From NCBI RefSeq assembly GCF_900114215.1, contig NZ_FOSG01000005.1, forward strand, positions 1-64,000: a stretch of DNA of 64,000 nt. The letters are read 5' to 3'. Made by a program: the position numbers and the translations under genes. This DNA is from Streptomyces mangrovi (GTDB lineage Bacteria; Actinomycetota; Actinomycetes; Streptomycetales; Streptomycetaceae). Below, piece after piece: positions 57,027 through 64,000 of the stretch. Under the pieces are notes generated by a model. That model searched no databases. It was not told the origin of the DNA and saw only the letters and a program-made list of their open reading frames with translations. How positions within the stretch are numbered: the stretch's first letter is position 1; each line of letters begins with the position of its first letter.

Positions 57027-59759
57027 GTGGCTTCCGGATCCGATCGCAACCCGATCATCATTGGTGGCCTTCCCAGCCAGGTCCCGGACTTCGATCCCGA
57101 GGAGACCCGGGAATGGCTCGACTCGCTCGACGCCGCCGTCGACGAGCGGGGCCGGGAACGTGCCCGCTACCTGATGCTCCGCCTCATCGAGCGTGCCCGC
57201 GAGAAGCGTGTGGCCGTGCCGGAGATGCGCAGCACGGACTACGTCAACACCATCGCGACCAAGGACGAGCCGTTCTTCCCCGGCAACGAGGAGATCGAAC
57301 GCAAGATCCTCAACGCGACCCGCTGGAACGCGGCCGTGATGGTCTCGCGCGCTCAGCGGCCGGGCATCGGGGTGGGCGGCCACATCGCCACCTTCGCCTC
57401 CTCGGCCTCGCTGTACGACGTGGGCTTCAACCACTTCTTCCGCGGCAAGGACGGCGGTGACGGCGGCGACCAGATCTTCTTCCAGGGCCACGCCTCCCCC
57501 GGCATCTACGCCCGCGCCTTCATGCTGGACCGGCTCACCGAGGCGCAGCTCGACGGATTCCGCCAGGAGAAGTCGAAGGCGCCCGACGGTCTGTCCAGCT
57601 ACCCGCACCCGCGGTCGATGCCGGATTTCTGGGAGTTCCCGACCGTCTCCATGGGGCTCGGCCCGATCGGGGCGATCTACCAGGCCCGGATGAACCGCTA
57701 CATGCAGGCGCGCGGGATCGCCGACACCTCCAACTGCCATGTATGGGCCTTCCTCGGCGACGGCGAGATGGACGAGCCCGAGTCCCTGGGGCAGCTCTCC
57801 CTCGCCGCCCGCGAGGGCCTGGACAACCTGACCTTCGTGGTCAACTGCAACCTCCAGCGGCTCGACGGCCCGGTGCGCGGCAACGGCAAGATCATCCAGG
57901 AACTGGAGTCGGCCTTCCGCGGCGCCGGCTGGAACGTGATCAAGGTCATCTGGGACCGCTCCTGGGACCCGCTGCTGGCGCAGGACCGCGACGGCGTGCT
58001 GGTCAACAAGCTGAACACCACCCCCGACGGCCAGTTCCAGACGTACGCCACCGAGACCGGCGCGTACATCCGCGAGCACTTCTTCGGCGGCGACCACCGG
58101 CTGCGGAAGATGGTCGAGAACATGACCGACGAGCAGATCCTGCATCTGGGACGCGGCGGTCACGACCACCGCAAGGTGTACGCGGCCTACAAGGCGGCCC
58201 GGGAGCACAAGGGCCAGCCGACGGTGATCCTGGCGCAGACGGTCAAGGGCTGGACGCTCGGCCCGAACTTCGAGGGCCGCAACGCCACCCACCAGATGAA
58301 GAAGCTGACGGTCGAGGACCTCAAGCGCTTCCGCGACCGGCTGCACCTGCCGATCGCCGACAAGGAGCTGGAGTCCGGCCTGCCCCCCTACTACCACCCG
58401 GGGCGGGAGTCGGAGGAGATCCAGTACATGCACGACCGGCGGCGCGAGCTGGACGGCTTCACGCCCAGGCGCGTGGACCGCTCCAAGCCGCTGGTGCTTC
58501 CGGGCGACAAGACCTACGCCACGGTGAAGAAGGGCTCCGGCCAGCAGCAGGTCGCCAGCACGATGGCGTTCGTGCGGCTGCTGAAGGACCTGATGCGGGA
58601 CAAGGAGATCGGCAAGCGGTTCGTGCTGATCGCCCCCGACGAGTACCGCACCTTCGGAATGGACTCGTTCTTCCCGTCGGCCAAGATCTACAACCCGCTG
58701 GGCCAGACCTACGAGTCGGTGGACCGCGAGCTGCTGCTGGCGTACAAGGAGTCCCCCAACGGCCAGATGCTGCACGACGGCATCTCCGAGGCCGGGTGCA
58801 CGGCCTCGCTGATCGCGGCCGGCTCGGCCTACGCCACCCACGGCGAGCCGCTGATCCCGGTCTACGTCTTCTACTCGATGTTCGGGTTCCAGCGCACCGG
58901 TGACCAGTTCTGGCAGATGGCCGACCAGCTCGCGCGCGGCTTCGTGCTCGGCGCCACCGCCGGCCGCACCACGCTGACCGGCGAGGGTCTGCAGCACGCC
59001 GACGGCCACTCCCAGCTCCTGGCCTCGACCAACCCGGCCTGCGTCGCCTACGACCCGGCCTTCGGCTTCGAGATCGCCCACATCGTGCGGGACGGTCTGC
59101 GCCGGATGTACGGCGAGAACGCCGAGGACGTCTTCTACTACCTGACCGTCTACAACGAGCCGATCAGGCAGCCCGCCGAGCCCGAGGGCGTGGACGCCGA
59201 GGGCATCGTCAAGGGGCTGTACCGGTACCGGCGGGGCGAGGCCGGGTCGGTCCCAGCGCAGATCCTCGCCTCCGGCGTGGCGGTGCCCTGGGCCGTGGAG
59301 GCCCAGCGCATCCTCGCCGAGGACTGGAACGTCCGGGCGGACGTCTGGTCGGCGACCTCGTGGAACGAGCTGCGCCGTGAGGCGGTCTCGGTGGAGCGGC
59401 ACAACCTGCTGCACCCGGAGGAGGAACAGGGTGTGCCGTATGTGACCCGCAAGCTCCAGGGGACCGAGGGTCCGGTGCTGGCCGTCTCGGACTGGATGCG
59501 CTCGGTGCCCGACCAGATCGCCCGCTGGGTGCCGAACCGCTACCAGTCGCTGGGCGCGGACGGTTTCGGCTTCGCCGACACCCGCGGCGCGGCCCGGCGC
59601 TTCTTCCACATCGACGCCGAGTCGATCGTCCTGGGCGTGCTCACCGAACTGGCCGGGGAGGGGAAGGTGGACCGCTCGGTGCTCAAGCAGGCCATCGACC
59701 GGTACCGGCTGCTCGATGTGGCCGCCGCCGACCCCGGCCCGGCGGGCGGGGACGCCTGA
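57027..59759 (+). CDS. aceE: Pyruvate dehydrogenase E1, homodimeric type
   Basis: 910 residues. Decarboxylates pyruvate with thiamine diphosphate and passes acetyl units to the E2 lipoyl domain. The start is [26 protein letters not shown] after GTG 57027 (GAAGGA upstream); the frame extends further upstream but homologues begin here. The ThDP motif is [17 protein letters not shown]...[16 protein letters not shown]. The middle and C-terminal parts include [82 protein letters not shown] and YLTVYNEP. Length and motifs are complete. Confidence 0.96.
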   Translation: MASGSDRNPIIIGGLPSQVPDFDPEETREWLDSLDAAVDERGRERARYLMLRLIERAREKRVAVPEMRSTDYVNTIATKDEPFFPGNEEIERKILNATRWNAAVMVSRAQRPGIGVGGHIATFASSASLYDVGFNHFFRGKDGGDGGDQIFFQGHASPGIYARAFMLDRLTEAQLDGFRQEKSKAPDGLSSYPHPRSMPDFWEFPTVSMGLGPIGAIYQARMNRYMQARGIADTSNCHVWAFLGDGEMDEPESLGQLSLAAREGLDNLTFVVNCNLQRLDGPVRGNGKIIQELESAFRGAGWNVIKVIWDRSWDPLLAQDRDGVLVNKLNTTPDGQFQTYATETGAYIREHFFGGDHRLRKMVENMTDEQILHLGRGGHDHRKVYAAYKAAREHKGQPTVILAQTVKGWTLGPNFEGRNATHQMKKLTVEDLKRFRDRLHLPIADKELESGLPPYYHPGRESEEIQYMHDRRRELDGFTPRRVDRSKPLVLPGDKTYATVKKGSGQQQVASTMAFVRLLKDLMRDKEIGKRFVLIAPDEYRTFGMDSFFPSAKIYNPLGQTYESVDRELLLAYKESPNGQMLHDGISEAGCTASLIAAGSAYATHGEPLIPVYVFYSMFGFQRTGDQFWQMADQLARGFVLGATAGRTTLTGEGLQHADGHSQLLASTNPACVAYDPAFGFEIAHIVRDGLRRMYGENAEDVFYYLTVYNEPIRQPAEPEGVDAEGIVKGLYRYRRGEAGSVPAQILASGVAVPWAVEAQRILAEDWNVRADVWSATSWNELRREAVSVERHNLLHPEEEQGVPYVTRKLQGTEGPVLAVSDWMRSVPDQIARWVPNRYQSLGADGFGFADTRGAARRFFHIDAESIVLGVLTELAGEGKVDRSVLKQAIDRYRLLDVAAADPGPAGGDA

Positions 59760-59803
59760 TCCCCGGCCGCGACCGGCGGGTTTCGCTGATGTGCCGCTGA
59801 TGT

Positions 59804-59837
59804 GCCTCGGCCCCGGCTTCCGAGCCGGGGCCGAGGC
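59804..59837 (+). terminator. Terminator of aceE
   Basis: A perfect 15-bp inverted repeat, arms 59804-59818 and 59823-59837, with a 4-nt loop, 45 bp after the stop. It also faces the convergent small membrane gene. Confidence 0.8.
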
Positions 59838-59866
59838 GCGTCACATGCTGCGCGCCGCCGCGCCCG

Positions 59867-60157
59867 TCACAGCCACAGCCCCCACGAGCCGGAGGCGGTG
59901 AAGAGCCATATCAGGCCGAAGACGATGTCCAGCGCGCCCAGGACCACGGCCACCACCGCCGCCTTGGAACGGGTGTTCCAGCGGCGCCCCATGGCGAGCC
60001 AGCCGCAGACCATCGCGATGGGACCGAGTACGAACCCCATCACGAAGAGCCCGACGACCGCGCAGACCGCACCGATGACGCCGAACGTCGAGCGCTCGTC
60101 CCCGGTGAGATCTCCGCCGCCACGCCGTTTGCCTTCGAAATACCGCGTGCCCGTCAT
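59867..60157 (-). CDS. Small DUF4190-like membrane protein
   Basis: 96 residues. After a basic N-terminus (TRYFEGKRRGGGDLTGDERS) come two hydrophobic segments: FGVIGAVCAVVGLFVMGFVLGPIAMVCGWLAM and KAAVVAVVLGALDIVFGLIWLF. The L-G-P-I-A-M-V-x-G motif is typical of the DUF4190 group. GGGAGGGAAG precedes ATG 60157. Function is unknown. Confidence 0.8.
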   Translation of the reverse strand: MTGTRYFEGKRRGGGDLTGDERSTFGVIGAVCAVVGLFVMGFVLGPIAMVCGWLAMGRRWNTRSKAAVVAVVLGALDIVFGLIWLFTASGSWGLWL

Positions 60158-60217
60158 CTTCCCTCCCAGGGTCGTCGGACCGGGCTGTGGCTTCGGATAC
60201 CCCGGGGGCCCCGTACG

Positions 60218-61024
60218 ATGCCGGGCATGGCGGACATACGGGCCAAGGAACGCTGGGAACACCGGACGCAGGGGCCGCTGCTGCTGCTGTCCGTCCTCTT
60301 CGCCGTCGCCTATGCCGTACCGATCATGCGCACGGATCTCGCTCCGTGGGTGCGGGACGCGTGCAGGGCTGTGGAGTGGGGGGTCTGGGCGGCGTTCGCG
60401 CTGGACTACGCGGTACGGCTCAGGCTGGCCCCGCGGCGGTGGGACTTCGTGCGCAGCCAGCCGCTCGCGCTGCTGGCCGTACTGCTTCCCCTGCTCCAGC
60501 CGCTGCGACTGCTGCGTCTGGTCTCCGCGCTGCTGCTGGTCGGGCAGCGTGCCCGGATGGCATCCCGGGTGAGGGTGACCACCTATGTGGCCGGCTCGTG
60601 CCTGGGGCTGCTGGTGTTCGGCTCGCTGACCGTCCTGGAGGTGGAGCGGGACTCCCCGAACGGCAACATCACGACACTCGGCGACGCGGTGTGGTGGTCC
60701 TTCACCACCATGACCACGGTGGGCTACGGCGATCTGGCGCCGACCACCGGCCTGGGCCGGCTGCTGGCCATCGGGCTGATGCTCTCCGGGATCGCGCTGC
60801 TCGGTGTGGTCACCGCCAATATCGCGGCGTGGTTCATCGCCCGGTTCGACGAGGAGGAGGCCTCGGAGCGGCGGCAGACAGCGGCGATCGAGGATCTGAC
60901 GGCCGAGGTACGCGCTCTGCGGGCGGAGGTCGCGGAGCTGCGGGGCGGGTCCGCGGGCTCCGGTGGCCCCGGGGACGGGACGGTGACGGGCGCGGCGGAC
61001 CACGTCAGTTCTCCCAGATCTTGA
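60218..61024 (+). CDS. Voltage-gated-type potassium channel
   Basis: 268 residues. Hydrophobic helices are seen at about 20-40, 50-75 and 85-110 (with PLRLLRLVSALLLV, an S4-like basic segment), then a pore: DAVWWSFTTMTTVGYGDLAP with the T-V-G-Y-G-D selectivity filter, and a last helix LLAIGLMLSGIALLGVVTANIAAWFI. A C-terminal coiled coil (TAEVRALRAEVAELR) follows. The fold matches six-helix or KvAP-like bacterial channels. ATG 60218 or 60227. The last 20 bp overlap the opposite-strand I36 gene. Confidence 0.88.
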   Translation: MPGMADIRAKERWEHRTQGPLLLLSVLFAVAYAVPIMRTDLAPWVRDACRAVEWGVWAAFALDYAVRLRLAPRRWDFVRSQPLALLAVLLPLLQPLRLLRLVSALLLVGQRARMASRVRVTTYVAGSCLGLLVFGSLTVLEVERDSPNGNITTLGDAVWWSFTTMTTVGYGDLAPTTGLGRLLAIGLMLSGIALLGVVTANIAAWFIARFDEEEASERRQTAAIEDLTAEVRALRAEVAELRGGSAGSGGPGDGTVTGAADHVSSPRS

Positions 61025-61505
61025 CGGCCCGCACCCGGTAGTCCGTCCGCGGCGCCCAACTGCCCGACGGGTAGGTGTCGAACTCGCCGGTCTCGGCGCA
61101 CTCCGCGCTCTGGTAGGCCGTGACGGGCCGCCCGGTGCGGTTGGCGAGCGAGGCCACGGAGGCGCCCCGTGGCAGTGGCACACAGCTCTCGATGTCGGTG
61201 TCCGCCAGTTCGTGGGTGCGGCGCGGCCCCTTGAAGTCCACACGCTCCCACAGGCACAGCTCCCCGGCCGCGCACTCCCCCAGCCGCGGTGCCGGCACTG
61301 CCGCCGACACGGCCGTCTGCGGTGTCAGGGCCGTGAGCACCGCGGCGGCCGCGGTCAGGAGCGCGGTCAGTGCGGCCCGTCGGGCCCTGTGACCGCGGTG
61401 GGCGCGGATGCCGTGGGCGCGGATGCCGTGGGCGCGGATGCTGTGGGTGCGGATGCTGTGGGTGCAGGTGCTGCGGGTGCGGCGAGTGCGGTGTACGTGA
61501 CGCAT
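61005..61505 (-). CDS. Secreted peptidase-inhibitor I36-like protein with repeat leader
   Basis: 166 residues. The unusual start MRHVHRTRRTRSTCTH is followed by five-residue repeats (H-S-I-R-T, H-G-I-R-A). A long signal-type helix (ALTALLTAAAAVLTAL, cleavage near VSAAVPAP) follows. The mature part GECAAGELCLWERVDFKGPRRTHELADTDIESCVPLPRGASVASLANRTGRPVTAYQSAECAETGEFDTYPSG matches I36/SMPI beta-gamma-crystallin proteins with four Cys. The positive repeat before the signal is odd for export. GGGGGAGAG precedes the ATG. Confidence 0.8.
   Translation of the reverse strand: MRHVHRTRRTRSTCTHSIRTHSIRAHGIRAHGIRAHRGHRARRAALTALLTAAAAVLTALTPQTAVSAAVPAPRLGECAAGELCLWERVDFKGPRRTHELADTDIESCVPLPRGASVASLANRTGRPVTAYQSAECAETGEFDTYPSGSWAPRTDYRVRAVKIWEN
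61398..61472 (-). repeat. Five-copy 15-bp tandem repeat in the I36 gene leader
   Basis: Five 15-bp units (gtgggcgcggatgcc and close variants) from 61398 to 61472. Read on the minus strand they encode H-[SG]-I-R-[AT] repeats at the N-terminus of the secreted protein. Copy-number change would be in frame. Confidence 0.85.
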
Positions 61506-61913
61506 GTGGGTCTCTCCCCCGTGCCGGTCCTTCGTGTCGGTCGTTGTGTGATCAGCTTCGACACGGGCCGGCCGGCCTGCCAAGAGCGGACCGGCCGTTT
61601 CACCGGGACGGGTAACGGAGTTCTCCACAACCGCCCGGTTGTCCACAGCCCGGCTCCGCGCCGAGCGGCTGAAGCCCGGCTCACGGGTAGGGTGACCGGC
61701 ACCTTTCGAGACGGCAGGAGGTGGCCGGGCGCCCGCGCCCCGGCACGGTCCACCCGCTCCGGTGAGCCCGCGCCCCGGACGCGGGCCGGGCTCCCGGTGT
61801 CCGGCCGGCATGACGGCCGTCGGTACGGGCGGCTGCCACCGGGTGGACGAGGTGTGACGTATGCGGCGCGGCAGGGGAGGAAGACCCACGCGTCGACGCA
61901 TACGATGACCCGT
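61506..61913. other. Intergenic stretch between the I36 and DUF4429 genes
   Basis: About 400 bp with no supported gene. It holds the divergent promoters of its neighbours. A TTGTCCACA match to the Streptomyces DnaA box occurs near 61639-61647, next to a related CTCCACAA; one or two copies alone do not make an origin. Confidence 0.5.
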
Positions 61914-62810
61914 ATGGGTGACGTGCTGGCCGGAATTAACTCCTCCTGGGAGTTCGACACCGACTCCGTGCTCATCCGCTTCGAACGGGGCATCCGCACT
62001 CCGAAGCTGTTCCACGTGCTCGGTGAGCGGCGCGTCCCCCACGAGGCGCTGAGGTCTGTCGAACTGACCCCCGGCACCAGACGGGGCACGGTCGTGCTGC
62101 GCGCCGAGCCACGCCCGGGCGCCGATCCGCTGATGGAGGCCGCCGCCGGGCAGCTCAGGGAGACCAGCGACCCGTACCGCCTGGTGCTCCCCGCCGAGCA
62201 CGAGCCCCTGGCCGCCGCCTGGGTCAGCGAGCTGTCCTCCGTGCTCGGCCCCCGGGCACAGGAACCGGCAGACCGCCACCTGGTCGCCGCGCCCGCCGCC
62301 CCGCTGCAGTTCAAGGCGTACGACGGCAAGGTCTCCTTCGACGGCCGGACGGTGTCCTTCCGCTGGTTCTGGACCGGGGCCTCCTCGGCGAAGTGGAAGG
62401 CGGGCGACCAGTCGTTCCCGGTGGGCGAGTTGCAGGACGTCCGATGGCGCTCGCCGGAGGTCGTGGGCGGCCATCTGCGGTTGGTCCGCCGCGGCGAGGC
62501 GGCGGATCGGGAGCTCCCGGAGCCCGACCAGGACCCGGCCGCCGTCGTCTTCGGCCTCGGCTACGGCCTGGTGCACGAGTCGCTGCCGCTGGCGGCCTCG
62601 GTGCTGGAGGCGGTACGGGCGGCCGGGCCCGCCCCGGTCCCGGAGGCGGCGGCTCCCGTCTCCCGCGCGTCGGACCCGGTCGCCACGGTCCGGCCCGCCC
62701 CCGCCGACATCGCCGACCGCATCCGGCACCTGGGCGAGCTGCACGGAGCCGGGCTGCTCACCGAGGAGGAGTTCAGCGCGAAGAAGGCCGAACTCCTCGC
62801 CGAGCTGTGA
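61914..62810 (+). CDS. DUF4429 and SHOCT domain protein
   Basis: 298 residues. It starts GDVLAGINSSWEFDTDSVLIRFERGIRTPKLFHVLGERRVPHEAL, the first of two DUF4429 units (about 5-120 and 125-240; the second with LQFKAYDGKVSFDGRTVSFRWFW). The C-terminal SHOCT helix-hairpin is IADRIRHLGELHGAGLLTEEEFSAKKAELLAEL. DUF4429 is a PH-like fold and SHOCT aids oligomerisation. ATG 61914 matches homologues; ATG 61905 is an alternative and neither has a clear ribosome site. Confidence 0.87.
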   Translation: MGDVLAGINSSWEFDTDSVLIRFERGIRTPKLFHVLGERRVPHEALRSVELTPGTRRGTVVLRAEPRPGADPLMEAAAGQLRETSDPYRLVLPAEHEPLAAAWVSELSSVLGPRAQEPADRHLVAAPAAPLQFKAYDGKVSFDGRTVSFRWFWTGASSAKWKAGDQSFPVGELQDVRWRSPEVVGGHLRLVRRGEAADRELPEPDQDPAAVVFGLGYGLVHESLPLAASVLEAVRAAGPAPVPEAAAPVSRASDPVATVRPAPADIADRIRHLGELHGAGLLTEEEFSAKKAELLAEL

Positions 62811-62879
62811 GCCGTGCCGCCTCGCGAGGCGCACCGGGCCGTGGGCCGCACCGGGCCGTGAGGCACGACGGGCCCGCCC

Positions 62880-63905
62880 CTACTCCCGCCCCGCCGAGGT
62901 GAACCCCGGGTCGGCGTAGCGCCCGCCGGCCACACGGCCGGCGATCGGCTCCAGCGCAGCCAGCTCGTCCGCCGTCAGCTCGACGCGGGTGGCGGCGGTG
63001 TTCTCCTCGACCCGGGCACGCCGGCGTGTACCGGGGATCGGGACGACCGGCAGCCCGTGCACCGCGGCCCGCTGCTGCACCCACGCCAGGGCGACCTGCC
63101 CGGGCGTGATCCCGCGCGTCCTCGCGATCGCGTGCAGCGGCTCCCGCAGGACCGCGTTGGCCGCCGCGTTCTCGCCGGTGAAGCGCGGCATCGTGCGCCG
63201 GAAGTCGTCGTCGCTCAGCTCCTTGGCCGCGTTGGTGAACGCCCCGGCCAGAAAACCGCGCCCCAGCGGCGAGTACGGCACGAAGGCGACACCCAGCTCC
63301 TTCGCGGCGGGCACCGCCGTGCGCTCCACGTCGCGGCTGAAGACCGACCATTCCGACTGGATCGCCGCGATCGGGTGCACCGCGTGCGCCGCGCGCAGTT
63401 CGCCGCCGGTCACCTCGCTCAGCCCGAGCCGCCTGACCTTGCCCTCGGCCACCAGCTCGGCCATGGCACCGACGGTCTCCTCGATCGGCACGCGCGTGTC
63501 GCGGCGGTGCATGTAGTACAGGTCGATGACGTCGACGCCGAGCCGCTTCAGACTGCCCTCGGCGCACTGCCTGATGTAGGCGGCGTCGTTGCGGATGTCG
63601 CGCTTCGCCGGGTCCGCCGGGTCCATGACGATGCCGAACTTGGTGGCCACCACCACCTCGTCCCGGTGTGCCCTCACGAAGGGCGCGATGAACCTCTCGT
63701 TCTCGCCGAAGCCGTACATGTCGGCGGTGTCGTAGAGCGTGACGCCCAGTTCCAGGGCACGCTCGAGGGCGGCGCGTGCCTCACCGGCGTCCGTCGGCCC
63801 GTAGGCGAAGCTCATGCCCATGCAGCCCAGTCCCTGGACGCCCACCTCGGGCCCATCCGCGCCGAGCCGCGCCGTGGCGATCCGTTCACTTCCATCCCAG
63901 CTCAT
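62880..63905 (-). CDS. Aldo/keto reductase
   Basis: 341 residues. Reduces small carbonyls with NADPH. The TIM-barrel tetrad is LYDTADMYGFGENE (Asp, Tyr), VVVATKFGI (Lys) and DLYYMHRRDTRVPIEETVGAM (His). It ends VVPIPGTRRRARVEENTAAT, the cofactor-binding R-x-x-x-x-x-x-N loop. It belongs to the AKR13/YakC-like group. The gene begins 8 bp after the stop of the upstream regulator, so the two are co-transcribed. Confidence 0.92.
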   Translation of the reverse strand: MSWDGSERIATARLGADGPEVGVQGLGCMGMSFAYGPTDAGEARAALERALELGVTLYDTADMYGFGENERFIAPFVRAHRDEVVVATKFGIVMDPADPAKRDIRNDAAYIRQCAEGSLKRLGVDVIDLYYMHRRDTRVPIEETVGAMAELVAEGKVRRLGLSEVTGGELRAAHAVHPIAAIQSEWSVFSRDVERTAVPAAKELGVAFVPYSPLGRGFLAGAFTNAAKELSDDDFRRTMPRFTGENAAANAVLREPLHAIARTRGITPGQVALAWVQQRAAVHGLPVVPIPGTRRRARVEENTAATRVELTADELAALEPIAGRVAGGRYADPGFTSAGRE

Positions 63906-63913
63906 CCGGCTCC

Positions 63914-64000
63914 TCAGAACCTCTCCGACGCCCGGCGGGCATCCGCGTAGAAGTCGATTTTGAAGTCGAGGACCGCCAGTGTGCTCCGCAGCTCGCCGAT
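63914..64000 (-). CDS. C-terminal end of a MerR-like regulator (partial)
   Basis: The frame enters at the window edge and ends with TGA at 63914-63916. The 28 visible residues end TLAVLDFKIDFYADARRASERF. The L-x-V-L-D-x-K-I-D-x-Y helix is typical of the coiled C-terminus of MerR regulators, which commonly sit beside aldo/keto reductases. The DNA-binding domain lies beyond the window, so the call is tentative. Confidence 0.6.
   Translation of the reverse strand: MGELRSTLAVLDFKIDFYADARRASERF

Noticed and set aside
56607..59609. Long minus-strand open frame antisense to aceE
   Set aside because: A shadow frame of the aceE coding region. Only its last 147 codons (56166-56606) are a real gene, DUF3052.
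61630..61650. Replication origin suggested by a TTGTCCACA DnaA-box match
   Set aside because: One clear box and one partial one are far too few for oriC, and no dnaA or dnaN gene is nearby.

Overview
The window is high-GC actinobacterial DNA, almost certainly from a Streptomyces chromosome. The evidence is strong GC bias at third codon positions, frequent GTG starts, many 4-bp ATGA/GTGA gene overlaps, long perfect GC hairpins after genes, and several typical Streptomyces gene sets: a SapB (ram/amf) morphogen cluster, XRE/DUF397 regulators, tellurite-resistance TerD paralogues and a homodimeric pyruvate dehydrogenase E1.

Layout. 1-7.98 kb: the tail of a TetR-like regulator, then a class III lanthipeptide (SapB-type) cluster. 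ramC-ramS-ramA-ramB runs on the minus strand and the LuxR-type regulator ramR faces it on the plus strand. 8.06-9.64 kb: a secreted N-acetylmuramoyl-alanine amidase. 10.1-17.6 kb: a cobalamin riboswitch followed by a tightly coupled five-gene run. It encodes a secreted, membrane-anchored transcobalamin-like protein, a second exported protein, and the T, fused A-A and S parts of an ECF transporter. Two unknown proteins follow. 17.8-23.8 kb: housekeeping genes (a small monooxygenase, a peptidoglycan-binding membrane protein, a HAD phosphatase, a UPF0016 Mn/Ca exporter behind a yybP-ykoY riboswitch, a secreted HNH nuclease, a Cu/Zn-SOD-like protein and a DedA protein). 24-29.8 kb: regulatory sets (SAM methyltransferase, DUF397, XRE, an anti-sigma-type ATPase, flavoprotein/XRE-TPR).

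29.9-33.2 kb holds an odd gas-vesicle-like module: two GvpA-like proteins with added domains, GvpK and GvpL/F. No stand-alone GvpA is present, and a TerB gene lies next to it. 33.4-37.9 kb: a MerR regulator and its divergent fused double alpha/beta hydrolase, then VOC, SMI1/KNR4 and a TTA-containing membrane gene. 37.96-42.6 kb is a small genomic island. It ends at an intact tRNA-Val(TAC), and a 45-nt copy of the tRNA 3' half lies 4.4 kb away. Inside are a 1.6-kb IS5-like element that splits a small gene, an ATPase, a monooxygenase and an XRE regulator.

42.8-46 kb: a DUF4097 lipoprotein, a coiled-coil protein, an FmdB zinc ribbon and an O-methyltransferase. 46.1-55.4 kb: a tellurite/Ter stress locus. 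It has a coupled biosynthetic set (HpcH/HpaI-type lyase, PRTase-TRSP-StiP fusion, HAD phosphatase) opposite a TerD with a proline-rich tail, followed by a TerA-like protein, a TerC/DUF475 membrane protein and two tandem TerD genes. 55.6-64 kb: peroxiredoxin, DUF3052, aceE, a small membrane protein, a K+ channel, an I36-type secreted inhibitor with a histidine-repeat leader, a DUF4429/SHOCT protein, an aldo/keto reductase and the tail of a regulator, probably MerR-like.

All family calls come from reading motifs in the translated sequence. No database search was run.
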